Shown: piece by piece, positions 49,001 through 59,965 of the stretch
Layout of the letters: each line of letters opens with the position of its first letter
Position numbering within the stretch: position 1 is the first letter of the stretch
Source: Orientallactaga sibirica
Taxonomy: Eukaryota; Chordata; Mammalia; Rodentia; Dipodidae
Assembly: GCA_036365145.1 (NCBI GenBank)
Contig: JAEOAD010000015.1
Span: forward strand, 6,317,501 to 6,381,500
Length of the DNA stretch: 64,000 bases
Reading direction: 5' to 3'
Position numbers and translations under genes: made by a program
Notes under the pieces: model-generated
Seen by the model: the letters and a program-made list of their open reading frames with translations, nothing else
What the model was told of the DNA's origin: nothing
Databases searched by the model: none

Positions 49001-50004
49001 CTTAACCACTAAGGCATCTCTCTAGCCCTAAAACATTTTTTAAAGATTTTATTTTTATTTATTTATTAGAGACAGAGTTGGGGGAGGGAGAGAAAGAGTA
49101 AGAATGGGTGTGCCAGGGCCTCTAGCCACTGCAAATGAGCTCCAGATGCATGTGCCACCATGTGCATCTAGCTTACGTGGGACCTGGAGAATCGAACCAT
49201 GGTCCTTAGGGTTCAAAGGCACGCCTTAACCGCTAAGCCATCTTTCCAGCCCTAAAACATTTTTTTTATTTTTGGTTTTTCGAGGTAGGGTCTCACTCTG
49301 GCCCAGGCTGACCTGGAATTAACTATGTAGTCTCAGGGTGGCCTTGAACTCACGGTGATCCTCCTACCTCTGCCTCCCAAGTGCTGGGATTAAAGGTGTG
49401 CGCCACCACGCCCGGCTTCCCTAAAACATTTTTTTAAAATGCATGGGGCTAGGCTAGGTGTGGTGGCTCATGCCTTTAATCCCAGCACTCGGGAGACTGA
49501 AGTAGGAGGATCTGTGAATTTGAGGCCATCTTGGAGCTACAGAGTGATGGTCGGCCTGAGCTAATGTAAGACCCTACCTCCACAAAAAAAGATGCCGCTA
49601 GGTGTAGTGGTGCACGCCTTTGATTCCACCACTTGGGAGGCAGAGGCAGGAGTATCACTGTAAGTTTGAGGCCAGCCTGAGACTACATAGTGAATTCCAG
49701 GTTAGATTTGGGCTAGAGCAAGACTCTACCTGGAAAAAAAAAAGACATTGGGCCTATGCTCACATGAAACTCCACCTCCCGGAGATGAAGGCCTGGAGTG
49801 GGTGGAGAGAGTTTCAGGAGGGGCTTTTAGCCCCAAAGTGGCAGTACTGTGGTACAGTCAGAGGGCAACTCACCTATCCTAGCTAAAGGCAGAGAGCAGA
49901 CACCTACCTGGTGGGTCTCAAAGCTGGAGGCTGCAATGTTTTGATTGGTGCAGAGCCTAGTGGGGAAGTGAGTTGACCTCCTACAGTTGTTTTCTTTTAT
50001 ATTT

Positions 50005-50047
<43 letters not shown>

Positions 50048-53000
50048 TTTGTCTTTCAAGGTAGGGTGTTGCAGTAGACCAGGCTGACCTTGAATTCACT
50101 ATGTAGTCTCAGGGCGGCCTTGAACTCACAGTGATCTTCCTACCTCTGCTTCCTGAGTGCTGGGATTAAAGGCGTGTGCCACCACAGCTTCATTCTTTTA
50201 CTTACTTACTTATTTATTTTTATAAAGACTTTTATTATTTTTTATTTTTATTTATTTATTTATTAGAGAAAGAGAGAGAGAGAGAGAGAGAATGGGCGTG
50301 CTAGGGCCTCCAGCCACTGCAAAAGAACTCCAGATGCATGTGCCCCCTTGTGCATCTGGCTTACATGGGCCCTGGAGAATTGAACCTGGATTCTTTGGCT
50401 TTGCAGGCAGATTCCTTAACCACTAAGCCATCTCTCCAGCCCTATTTATTTATTTTTTTTTTAAACTTTGTTTTGTTTTTGAAAGAGAAGGCAGATGGAG
50501 AGAGAGAGGGAATGGGTACACCAGGGCCTTCAGCCACTGCAAACAAATTCCAGATGTATGTGCCACCTTGTGCATCTGACTTATGTGGGTCCTGGGGAAT
50601 TAAACCTAGGTCCTTTGGCTTCACAGGCACCTTAACTGCTAAGCCATCTTTCCAGCCCCAGAATTTGCTTTTCTACCATGTTCCCAGATAATGCTGATCC
50701 AGGGACCCCACTTTGAGAAGAATACCTCTTTGTAAATCTGAAATATTACTTTAAAGGCATGTTGGCACACACCTATAATCCTAGCACTTGGGAGGCAGAA
50801 GGATCAGTAGTTCAAAATTATTCTTGGCTAGGTATGGAGTTTGAGGCTAGCCTAGGTTAGAGACCCTGTCTCTAGATAGAACAAATGATATATGATAGAT
50901 TGATAATAGATAAAAACAGGCAAAAATGCCAACATGAGGAAATTCAGAGAACACAAAGAAGTCCACAGCTAAGCCAGGGGAGGGGGAGTCTGTGCCACAT
51001 CCTTAAGGCAAGGGTTACCTATGTTCAAACTCCTTGACAGTATTCCCTGACAGCTGAGGAATGGTGGAGGGCTGGATGCTGTGTCAGAGGTTGATGCAGT
51101 AGCCGAGGGTGGGATGAGGGAGGATGATAGGATGGTGTGGTAGTTTGAATAGATGGACCCCAATATATTCAGTGTTTTATTAGTTTATAGTTTGCAGCCA
51201 CCTTGCTGGAGGCAATGTTACTGGGCGGATCTTAAGGTGTGGTGGTGGGTTTGAGATTCCATTGTAAAGATATGCAAAGTGTGCCTAGAGGGAGTTCGTG
51301 AAGTGTACTGTGCTGTTTGGCTGGTGGCTCTGCTCTCTTGCCTGGTCCTGTGAAGACAAGCCAGCTTCTTCTGCCATTATGGAACTTCCCCTGGATCTGT
51401 AAGCTTCAATAAATAGTATACCTTCCTCCATAACTGTGTCTGGTCTGGAAGTTCATCTCAGCGAACCTGAAGCTGTCTGCTACAGATGGCCAGGATATGG
51501 CAAGGTGATGTAGACAATTGAATAAATTCTAGCAATTTCTGGTCTGAAAAATGGACATATTGGTAGTAGGCTGGGAGAGTTGAGAAGGAGGGAGGAGTAA
51601 AAGGACTCCCAGGACTGCAGAATAATGTCATGTGCTTTAAAAAAGGGGAAATAAAAGCCGGGCGCGGTGGCGCACGCCTTTAATCCCAGCACTCGGGAGG
51701 CAGAGGTAGGAGGATCACTGTGAGTTCGAGGCCACCCTGAAACTACATAGTTAATTCCAGGTCAGCCTGGACCAGAGTGAAACCCTACCTCGAAAAACCA
51801 AAAAAAAAAAAAAAAAAAAAAAGAGGAAATAAATGATAAACTTGATGGATAAAGTAGCTGTGCATCCCATAATCGCTGAAGAGGAGCCTGTTCTGAGGTA
51901 GGGGAAAGATGCTTCTTCTGCTTACCCTCTCATTTCACCATTTCAAACTGCCTGGTGCCTGTTCAGATCACACCAAGCCTCCACCTTCTTCCTTCCCCTC
52001 GCAGGCCCCTCCTGCCCTGCCTGGTATCTCCCTCACTTTGTCCCTTCTCTGGAGCACTCCACCTCCCTGCAGATCTGTTGTTCTAGCTTATGTCTAGACC
52101 GAACCAGGAGGAGGCAGATTGAGCAGAGAACCTGCTGGGACTTGGGGCTCATTAATTCAGCTAAAGAAGCAGAGAAGGAATGAGGGTATAGTGAGGCCCT
52201 CAAAAGATGAGGAAGGCTTAGGGCTGGGGGAGGAGCGGCCCAGAGGAAAGAGATGATGGTCCTGCAAAGGATGTCCCTTTAAGCACTCACTGCATCCGGG
52301 GAGACAGCAACACTCCTGGGGAGCGCAGCATCTTCACACTGCTGAGACTGGTGAGCACCGGACACAATGAGCCCATGGAGGGTGGCTCCCAGCAGCGTCC
52401 CTGCCATTTCCATCGTCATCCCTGAGATAGAGCATACAAAGGTGATCCACAAGGGCCAGCTGCAGGATCCCAGGGATAGGGTGCTCCCATTGACCCCAGG
52501 ACTGCACTCACGGTATGCAGTGGCAGAGTCTCGTTCCCTAGGGCTGGGGGTGAGGATCATAGTGAGCGCCGTGTAAGGTACCTGGAAGAACTACAGTGGC
52601 CCGACAGAGCTTAGGATGGCCCCTACACCCACACTAATGAGCGTGGAAAGCCTCCCTATATTGCCATGCTAAAGGCCAGCAGCCACCCTGTCCCATCCAG
52701 GCACCTAAGCATCATTCTGGCACATCCCTACGCATCACCTGAAGCTCAGAATTAGGGTCTCAAAAGCAAGAGCCCAAAGCAGAGTCACCACAGCTAATGA
52801 CAGGTTTCCAGGCACTGATGACCAGATAAGGGTAGTGGGTCTGTAGCCCCCAAAACCTTTACCCCCAATAGTGACCACAGCCAGCAGTGGAGCTCACAAG
52901 AACCAAGCCCAGGAAGGGAGGCCTCCTGCTCACCGTAGCCAGGGCCTGGAACAGGCAGAAGAAGGTGGTGTACCAAAGGCCACGCAGGCTGGTGAAGGGG

Positions 53001-54088
53001 GGCAGGAACCAGAGGAAAAAGTAGGCCAGGGCGATGAAGGGCATGCAGCCCAGTATCCTGCAGAAGCACAGCTGAGCTATAGCGTCTGCAGCACCAGGAT
53101 TTGAAGGGCCTGGCAGGGAACAACCTCACCCCTTCCCTGCCCCTTGAGAGGCTCTCTCAATGGGAGGTAAGGAGACAGGCAGAGGTGAGAGTAGTGGAAG
53201 GGAGTATCCACTGCTGGAGCACTTGGTGTTTAGTGACACCTGTATTTTGATACTGGAGGGCTACAAGTATCACTGTGTGGTTGACCACTTGGGTAGTGTG
53301 CATAAAGGCCCTGAGTTCAGTCTTTAGTGTCGCCTTTCCCGGCAACACTAAAGACAAAGGATCCAGGAGCACAAGGAAGTTGTAGTCCTCTGAGACCTGC
53401 AGTAGCCTCCAGCCCAGCCTGACCACACTGACTCACAAGCTGGACCTGGGAGCCCTGGGGGCTCTGTAGCCTTGTCTCAATGGCTGAGAGCCCCTAAGAA
53501 TGTCTCTGAGCTATTGCATGACACAGTTTGACCCTAGCACACCTCCTATACTGTCCAGGCTTAACACGTAACTGTCCATACAGGGTGTTGCTTAGTGGTT
53601 AAGGCACTTGCCTGTGAAGCCTAAGGACCTATGTTCTACTCTCCAGATCCCACGCCAGCCAAACGCACAAAGGAGAGACAAGCGCAAGGTTGCATGTGCC
53701 CACTAGGTGGCGCAAGTGTCTGGGATTCAATTTCAGTGACTGAGGCCCTGGCATGCCAATTCTCTGTCTCTCCTCTCTCTCTCTCTAAAAAGAAAAAGAA
53801 AAAAAAAATAAAAATAAGCCAGGTGTGGTGGCACATGCCTTTAATCCCAGCACTTGGGAGGCAGAGGTAGGAGGATCGCTGTGAGTTCAAAGCCACCCTG
53901 GGACTCAATAGTGAATTCCAGGTCATCCTGGGCTAGAGTGAGACCAAAGAAAGGAAGAAAGGAAGAAAGGAAGGAAGGAAGGAAGGAAGGAAGGAAGGAA
54001 GGAAGGAAGGAAGGAGGGAGGGAGGGAGGGAGGGAGGGAGGGAGGGAGGGAGGGAAGGAAGGAGGAAGGGAAGGAAGGAAGGAGAAAA

Positions 54089-54126
<38 letters not shown>

Positions 54127-55777
54127 AGAGGCAAGCAGGTAATGGGTTGGAGAGATGGCTTAGTGGTTAAGGTGTTTACCTGTGAAGCCTAAGGATCTGT
54201 GTTTGATTCCCCAGTACCCACATAAGCCAGATGCACAAGAGTACGCATGTGTCTGGAGTTCGTTTGCAGTGGCTGGAGGCCCTGGTGCACCTATTTTCTC
54301 TCTATGTGCCTCTTCCTCTCTCTCTCTCTCTTCTTCAATCTCCATCTTAAATAAATACAATATATATATGTATATATATATATATATATTTTAAAGAAGC
54401 AGGTTATGCTGCATGTGGTGGCACATGCTTTTAATCCTAGCACTAAGGAGGCAGAAGTAGGAGGACTGTCATGAGTTCAAGGCCACCCTGAGACTACATA
54501 GTGAATTTTAGGTTAGCCTGGGATAGAGTGAGACCCTACCTCAAAAGAACAAAGCCCCCCTCAAAAAAAAAAAAAACAGAGTTGGGCATAATTTCAGCAC
54601 TTGGGGGGACAGAGGTAGGAAGATCTCCAAGAGTTTGAGGCCACCCTGAGACTACATAGTGAATTCCAGGTCAGCCTGGGCTAGAGTGAGACTCTACCTT
54701 GAAAAACCTAAAAAGGAAGAAAGAGGTCATGGCAAACTGACATCAGACCCAAGGTGGGTCGTAAGCACCAGGGGGCTGCTCACCAGGGCCTGAGTCGGCC
54801 AGACCCAGTCCTCCTGCTTCTGTTGATGAGGAAACCAGCAACAGGGTCAGCAACTGCCCCAGACACCTTCCCTCCAAACAAGGCAAGTGATACTTGAGCA
54901 GCAGGGATCTGAAATGGACAGGGAAGAGATCCACAGTTAAGGCCCCAGAAGAGTGAGAGATGTGACCTAGGATGACAGAGGTAGACATCTTGGTTCACAA
55001 TAAAAATGTTTCAGTAATTTTTCTGACTGCCTAAACAATATACTCATCAGAAAAACATTCCATAGCATGGATTCAGATCAGTATTGTGTGTGTGTACGGC
55101 ATGTGTACTATATGTGTGTGCATGTCTTGTGTATGAATGTATACATGCACACCCAGTGTGCATAATGATATCACTGGGGTTAAAAGCATGCATAGCCTGG
55201 CTCTTTACATGGGTACTGGGATCTGAACTTAGGTCCTTGTACTTTTGTAGCTCAGAGACATTCTTAGTAACTCTCACCCATTGAGACAAGCTCTAACTCT
55301 CCAGCTCTAACCAGTATCATTTTAAAAGAAATTGATTTCTGGGGGCTGGGGAGATGGCTTAGCAGTTAAAGGTGCTTGCTTGCAAGGCCTGCTGGCCCTG
55401 GTTCAGTTATCTAGCACCCATGTAAAGCTCCTCAAACGCCAGACTTGTTTGTAGCAGCCAGATAATCTGTCTCAAAGGTGGGACAGACAGCTCCTGACCT
55501 CTACTCCGCATGCTCTGTGCTGTGTGCACCCACATACACACATCCACACACATAAATAAATAAATTTTTTTTTTTTTGGCTGGAGAGATGGTTCAGCAGT
55601 TAAGGTACTTGCCTGCAATGCCTGATGACCAGAGTTCAATACCCCAGTACCCACATAAAGCTAGATGCACAAAGTGGCTCATGTATCTGGAGTTCAGTTG
55701 CAGCAGCTGGAGGCTCTGGCATGCCCTTACTCTCTGTCTCCTTCTCTGATTGCAAATTAAACAAACAAACAGATAGA

Positions 55778-55812
<35 letters not shown>

Positions 55813-55953
55813 AGGCATGGTGGAGCATGCCTTTAATCCAAGCACACTTGGGTGGCAGAGGTAGGAGGATCACTGTGAGTTCAAGGACAGCCCAAGACTA
55901 CATAGTGAATTCCAGGTCAACTTGGGCTAGAGTGAGACCCTACCTTGAAAAAC

Positions 55954-55991
<38 letters not shown>

Positions 55992-56144
55992 ACTGGAGAG
56001 ATGGTTTAGCAGTTAAGGCTTAAGGCACTTGCCTACAAAGCCTAAGGAACTAGGTTCGATTTCATAGTACCCAAGTAAGCCAGATGCACAAGGTGGTGTA
56101 TGTGTGTGGAGTTAGTTTGCAGTGGCTGGAGGCCCTGATGTGTC

Positions 56145-56181
<37 letters not shown>

Positions 56182-56216
56182 TCTCTCCCTCTCTCCCTGC
56201 CTCTTTGTCTCAAAAA

Positions 56217-56259
<43 letters not shown>

Positions 56260-56929
56260 AATAAATATGTTTTTATTTGTTTTACTTTTTGATGTTTTTG
56301 TTTGGGTTTTTTTGTTTTGTTTTGTTTTTGAGGTAGTGTCTCCCTCTGGCCCAGGCTGACCTGGAACTCACTATGTAGCCTCAGAGTGGCCTTGAGCTCA
56401 CATAGATCCTCCTACCTCAGCCTCCCAACTGCTGGGGTTAAAGGTGTGTGCTACCACATTCAGCTATTTTTTTTTTTTTTTTTCCGAGGTAGGGTCTCAC
56501 TCTGGTCCAGGCTGACCTGGAATTAACTATGTAGTCTCAGGGTGGCCTCGAACTCACTGCAATTCTCCTACCTCTGCCTCCTGAGTGCTGGGATTAAAGG
56601 CGTGCGCCACCACGCCCGGCAGCTATTGTTTTTTGATTTTTTTTTTTTTTGAGACAAGCCCAACAGACTGGACTTTTTTTTATGCAAGAGACAGACAGAT
56701 GGGGGGGAGGGGGGAGAGAAGGAGAGAGAATGAGAACTGGAACACTAGGACTTTCAGCAACTGTAATCAAATTCCATATGTGTGCACCACCTAGTGTACA
56801 CGTGCAAACTTACATGTTTCCATCACCTCGTGCATCTGGCTTATGTGGGACCTGGAGAGTTGAACATGAGTCCTTAGGCTTCGCATGCCAGCACCTTAAC
56901 TGCTAAGCAATCTCTTCAGCTCTGTTCTC

Positions 56930-56961
<32 letters not shown>

Positions 56962-59900
56962 GGTTTTTTCGAGATAGGGTCTCACTCTGGTCCAGGCTGA
57001 CCTGGAATTAACTATGTAGTCTCAGGGTGGCCTCGAACTCTCAGCGATCCTCCTACCTCTGCCTCCCGAGTGCTGGGATTAAAGGCATGCGCCACCACGC
57101 CCGGCTTTTTTTTTTTTTTTTTGAGGTAAGGTCTTGCTCTAGTTAAGGTTGACCTGGAATTCATTATGTAGTTTCAGGATTGCCTCAAACTGACAGCAGT
57201 CCTCCTAGTTCTGCCTCTCAAGTACTGTGATTAAAGGCATACACCACCACTCCTGGCCTTTTTTTTTCTTTAAAGATTTTATTTTTATTTTTTTATTAGA
57301 GACAGAGAGAGGAAAAGAGAGGGAGAATGGGTGTGCCAGGGCCTCTAGCCACTGCAAACGAACTCCAGACATGTACACCCCCTTGTGCATCTGGCTTACG
57401 TGGGACCTGGAGAATCAAACTGGGGTCCTTAGGCTTAAGATAGGCATGTGTCTTAACCACTAAGCCATCTCTCCAGCCTCTGGCCTATTTTTTGATTTTT
57501 CTTTTCAAGGCAGAGTCTCACTGTAGCCCAGGCTGACCTGTAATTCACTATGTAGTCTCTAGGATTAAAGGCATGCTCCACCATGCCTGGCTGGTTTTAT
57601 TTTATTTTTATTTTATTATTTATTTATTTATTTATTTATTTGGTTTTTTGGGGTAGGGTTTCACTCTAGCCCAGGCTGACCTGGAATTCACTATGTAGTT
57701 TCATGGTGGCCTTGAACTCATGGCAATCTTCTTACCTCTGCCTCCTGAGTGCTGGGATTAAAGGTGTGTGCCACCATACCCGGCCATTCTTGCTTATCCT
57801 TTATCATCTATCATTCATCCTGCAGCTAACATTAACAACTTACATAATTTTCTCCACACTTGTATTTTAATCATGTATAGCAAATACCTATAACTATGAG
57901 CACACACATACAAAGTATCTCTCTTTGTTTTCTTAAGATGAGATCTTTTAGAAGTTGCCAATAAAAAAAATACAAGGTTTAAGAAAAGAGGATCTCTTTT
58001 AATATTTATTTATTTATGTGTTTGTTTCATTATGTAGTTTCAGGATTGCCTCAAACTGACAGCAGTCCTCCTAGTTCTGCCTCTCAAGTACTGTGATTAA
58101 AGGCATACACCACCACTCCTGGCCTTTTTTTTTCTTTAAAGATTTTATTTTTATTTTTTTATTAGAGACAGAGAGAGGAAAAGAGAGGGAGAATGGGTGT
58201 GCCAGGGCCTCTAGCCACTGCAAACGAACTCCAGACATGTACACCCCCTTGTGCATCTGGCTTACGTGGGACCTGGAGAATCAAACTGGGGTCCTTAGGC
58301 TTAAGATAGGCATGTGTCTTAACCACTAAGCCATCTCTCCAGCCTCTGGCCTATTTTTTGATTTTTCTTTTCAAGGCAGAGTCTCACTGTAGCCCAGGCT
58401 GACCTGTAATTCACTATGTAGTCTCTAGGATTAAAGGCATGCTCCACCATGCCTGGCTGGTTTTATTTTATTTTTATTTTATTATTTATTTATTTATTTA
58501 TTTATTTGGTTTTTTGGGGTAGGGTTTCACTCTAGCCCAGGCTGACCTGGAATTCACTATGTAGTTTCATGGTGGCCTTGAACTCATGGCAATCTTCTTA
58601 CCTCTGCCTCCTGAGTGCTGGGATTAAAGGTGTGTGCCACCATACCCGGCCATTCTTGCTTATCCTTTATCATCTATCATTCATCCTGCAGCTAACATTA
58701 ACAACTTACATAATTTTCTCCACACTTGTATTTTAATCATGTATAGCAAATACCTATAACTATGAGCACACACATACAAAGTATCTCTCTTTGTTTTCTT
58801 AAGATGAGATCTTTTAGAAGTTGCCAATAAAAAAAATACAAGGTTTAAAAAAAGAGGATCTCTTTTAATATTTATTTATTTATGTGTTTGTTTATTTTTG
58901 GTTTTTCTGGTCCAGGCTGACCTGGAATTAACTATGTAGTCTCAGGGTGGCCTCGAACTCATGTGATCCTCCTACCTCTGCCTCCCAAGTGCTGGGATTA
59001 AAGGCATGCACCACCACGCCTGGCTTTACTTATTTTCTGAGGCAGAGACTCACTCTAGTCCAAGCTGCCCTAGAACTCATTCTGTATCCCAGGCTGGCTT
59101 TGAACACGCAGAAATCCTCAGCCTTCCCAGTCTGGAATTAAAGGCATTTGCTACCATACTTTGCTATAGCTTTTCTCTTGACAGTGCATAAGGAAATACC
59201 TCAGAGTCAATTGGTATAAGTTATTCTTTTTTTTTGAGGCAGGGTCTCACTCTAGTTCAGGCTGATCTGGAATTCACTATGTAGTCTCAGGGTGGCCTTG
59301 AACTCTCAGCAGTCCTCCTACCTCTGCCCCCCAAGTGCTGGGATTAAAGGTGTGCGATACCACGCCCGGCTGTAAACGTTATTCTTTTGGATGACTGTAC
59401 CATAGTTTATTTTGTGGGTACAGTACCATTTACTTATCTAGAACTTCTTATATCATTGAACATTTTCTTTTTGTTCCTTCCCTCTCCCTTCTCTCTTTCT
59501 TTTCTTTTTTTCCTTTCTCTTTCTTTGAATAGGGTCTCTGGTAGCTCTGGCTGCCTTGGACTCACTATGTAACTGTAACTGGCCTTACTCTTACTGCCAC
59601 TGCCTCCCAAGTGCTTGGACTACAGATGTGGACCACCACACTTCTCATTTTCCCCGTACAAACAGGCTGCAATCATATCCTTGAAGACGTTGTCCTTGAT
59701 AGAATTGTTTGCTTGTTAAGCTTGAGTCAAAGAGCTATCTACCAAGGCTGGAGTGGGACCATGGGGCATGTTGAGGAGTAGAAAGACCAGACATCAAAGA
59801 AGATGTGAGCAGGGGCCCTGGGCTACTGCACACACTCACCTGTGCCACATCAAGTAGGAAGAGCTGCAGGTAAAAGGCTGAGGCACTAGAGGCCACCTGG

Positions 59901-59965
59901 TTGGGGACTCCACCAATACCATAGCACACCTTCGTACAGAATGAGAGGCGACCAGCTCCGCTGTC
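44411..59965 (-). CDS. MFSD2B: MFSD2B, sphingosine-1-phosphate exporter of the MFS; 12 of 13 coding exons, first coding exon beyond the right edge
   Basis: Joining twelve exons on the minus strand gives 1425 nt, 474 residues plus TAG; human MFSD2B is about 504 residues, so only about 30 N-terminal residues are missing. MFSD2B exports sphingosine-1-phosphate from erythrocytes and platelets and belongs to the sodium-linked MFSD2 lipid transporters. Conserved landmarks include [19 protein letters not shown] (TM1), ADPVAGF (whose Asp aligns with the presumed cation-binding Asp of MFSD2A/2B), [62 protein letters not shown] and [12 protein letters not shown]. About a dozen hydrophobic segments alternate with charged loops. 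Every junction is GT-AG and all phases close, so the gene looks intact. It is tail to tail with WDCP. Confidence 0.95.
44973..45116 (-). CDS. MFSD2B: MFSD2B coding exon 12
   Basis: The exon has 144 bases, with acceptor gtcctcag and donor gtcagt. It encodes [39 protein letters not shown] and LGISTLSL, then two bases of Glu. Confidence 0.94.
45406..45515 (-). CDS. MFSD2B: MFSD2B coding exon 11
   Basis: The exon has 110 bases, with acceptor cctccgcag and donor gtaggc. It encodes [20 protein letters not shown], then [16 protein letters not shown] and two bases of Trp. It contains two hydrophobic segments. Confidence 0.94.
45702..45782 (-). CDS. MFSD2B: MFSD2B coding exon 10
   Basis: The exon has 81 bases, 27 codons, phase 0, with acceptor gctcacag and donor gtgagt. 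It encodes [20 protein letters not shown] and [21 protein letters not shown] is almost unchanged from human. Confidence 0.94.
45859..46454 (+). mobile_element. Three stacked SINEs sharing one target site
   Basis: B1 plus (45873-46050), tRNA-SINE plus (46061-46275) and B1 plus (46281-46440) stand end to end. AAAAAAGCTCCT occurs before the first (45859), between the first and second (46049) and after the third (46443). All three lie in MFSD2B intron 9. Confidence 0.85.
46623..46706 (-). CDS. MFSD2B: MFSD2B coding exon 9
   Basis: The exon has 84 bases, 28 codons, phase 0, with acceptor gtcctcag and donor gtaagg. It encodes [20 protein letters not shown] and QNLVLTIL. Confidence 0.94.
46707..47900. 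repeat. MFSD2B intron 8: SINEs
   Basis: B1-like plus (old) 46915-47040; tRNA-SINE minus 47060-47300; tRNA-SINE plus 47450-47660; B1-like plus (old) 47670-47810. The rest is plain. Confidence 0.7.
47901..48022 (-). CDS. MFSD2B: MFSD2B coding exon 8
   Basis: The exon has 122 bases, with acceptor gttgcag and donor gtatgt. It encodes [20 protein letters not shown], then [20 protein letters not shown]. This is the central cytoplasmic loop between the two six-helix halves, then the seventh membrane segment. Confidence 0.94.
48108..48198 (-). CDS. MFSD2B: MFSD2B coding exon 7
   Basis: The exon has 91 bases, with acceptor cctccag and donor gtatgg. It encodes [20 protein letters not shown] and [10 protein letters not shown] plus the first base of Asp. 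This is a full membrane segment followed by a charged turn. Intron 6, upstream of it, is about 4.1 kb. Confidence 0.94.
48199..52290. repeat. MFSD2B intron 6: SINEs, LTR-like element and plain sequence
   Basis: 48200-48660 is plain; tRNA-SINE plus 48665-48850; tRNA-SINE minus 48855-49028 and 49050-49255; B1 minus 49265-49425; B1 plus 49450-49590 and 49595-49745; 49745-49985 plain; (TTTA)n 50004-50050 and B1 minus 50055-50190; tRNA-SINE minus 50240-50445 and 50470-50657; old B1-like 50755-50880; the LTR-like copy at 51136-51484; B1 plus 51657-51825; 51830-52290 plain. Confidence 0.75.
51136..51484 (+). mobile_element. Solo-LTR-like element, copy 2
   Basis: The 349-bp element starts TGTGGTAGTTTGAAT and ends CTGCTACA, flanked on both sides by GATGG (51131-51135 and 51485-51489), an exact 5-bp target-site duplication. 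It shares CCAGCTTCTTCTGCCATTAT, GGATCTGTAAG and an AATAAA with copy 1. It lies in MFSD2B intron 6. Confidence 0.8.
52291..52421 (-). CDS. MFSD2B: MFSD2B coding exon 6
   Basis: The exon has 131 bases, with acceptor tatctcag and donor gtgagt. It encodes [20 protein letters not shown], then a loop [20 protein letters not shown] and PDA. The loop is more divergent from human than the membrane segments. Confidence 0.94.
52512..52590 (-). CDS. MFSD2B: MFSD2B coding exon 5
   Basis: The exon has 79 bases, with acceptor cactgtag and donor gtgagt. It encodes [20 protein letters not shown], then DSATAY and the first base of Arg. The PYTALT...ERDSATAYR stretch is characteristic of the MFSD2 family. Confidence 0.94.
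52934..53057 (-). CDS. MFSD2B: MFSD2B coding exon 4
   Basis: The exon has 124 bases, with acceptor cttctgcag and donor gtgagc. It completes the split Trp and encodes [20 protein letters not shown], then [21 protein letters not shown] (a membrane segment, a short loop and the next segment). Confidence 0.94.
53697..53715 (+). promoter_or_regulatory. CTCF-like motif inside a SINE
   Basis: TGCCCACTAGGTGGCGCAA: the 14-base core CCACTAGGTGGCGC (53700-53713) fits every position of the CTCF consensus CCASYAGRKGGCRS. It lies in the long-variant tRNA-SINE in MFSD2B intron 3. Binding is not shown. Confidence 0.6.
53943..54128 (+). repeat. Polypurine tract, (GGAA)n-(GGGA)n-(GAAA)n
   Basis: About 185 bp contain almost no pyrimidine on the plus strand, starting where the B1 tail would be. 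The MFSD2B transcript reads it as polypyrimidine. Mirror-symmetric segments could form a triplex. Confidence 0.95.
54784..54908 (-). CDS. MFSD2B: MFSD2B coding exon 3
   Basis: The exon has 125 bases, with acceptor atttcag and donor gtgagc. It encodes [17 protein letters not shown], then [14 protein letters not shown] and RTGSGRLRP, and the first two bases of Trp. It holds the conserved Asp in DPVAGF and the basic loop between the second and third membrane segments. Confidence 0.94.
54909..57161. repeat. MFSD2B intron 2, right of exon 3 up to the tandem duplication
   Basis: 54920-55330 is mostly plain with a TG-rich piece (55084-55140); tRNA-SINE plus 55343-55575 and 55578-55800 with a (TAAA)n tail; B1 plus 55815-55990; tRNA-SINE plus 55991-56215, (CT)n 56145-56190 and (AAAT)n 56215-56265; B1 minus 56310-56465 and 56466-56625; tRNA-SINE minus 56690-56925; B1 minus 56935-57105 and the start of another 57110-57161. 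Confidence 0.8.
57162..58893. repeat. Tandem direct duplication, two 866-bp units
   Basis: Positions 57162-58027 and 58028-58893 are direct copies, nearly identical by eye; the one difference I noticed is TTAAGAAAAG against TTAAAAAAAG near the end. Each unit begins in the middle of an antisense B1 (CATTATGTAGTTTCAGG), then holds an antisense tRNA-SINE, a truncated B1, another antisense B1, and about 230 bp of sequence with no SINE (CATTCTTGCTTATCC onward). The breakpoints fall inside repeats and not at their ends. The block lies in MFSD2B intron 2. Confidence 0.95.
58894..59839. repeat. MFSD2B intron 2, right end
   Basis: B1 minus 58900-59025; old B1-like minus 59030-59170; B1 minus 59225-59372; a T/C-rich piece 59460-59525; old B1-like minus 59525-59645; then plain sequence to exon 2. 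Confidence 0.75.
59840..59965 (-). CDS. MFSD2B: MFSD2B coding exon 2
   Basis: The exon has 126 bases, 42 codons, phase 0 at both ends. The acceptor is ctcccccag and the donor gtgagt. It begins [12 protein letters not shown] and ends [12 protein letters not shown] (cytoplasmic tail end and first membrane segment). No GC-rich first exon is visible from here to 64000. Confidence 0.94.

Larger units (their letters stand above)
53058..54783. repeat. MFSD2B intron 3: SINEs and a long purine tract
   Basis: 53060-53580 is plain; tRNA-SINE plus, long variant, 53583-53800 (with the best CTCF-like core, 53700-53713); B1 plus 53815-53943; purine tract 53943-54128 made of GGAA, GGGA and GAAA runs; tRNA-SINE plus 54140-54358; (TA)n 54359-54390; B1 plus 54405-54560 and 54580-54720. 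Confidence 0.8.
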
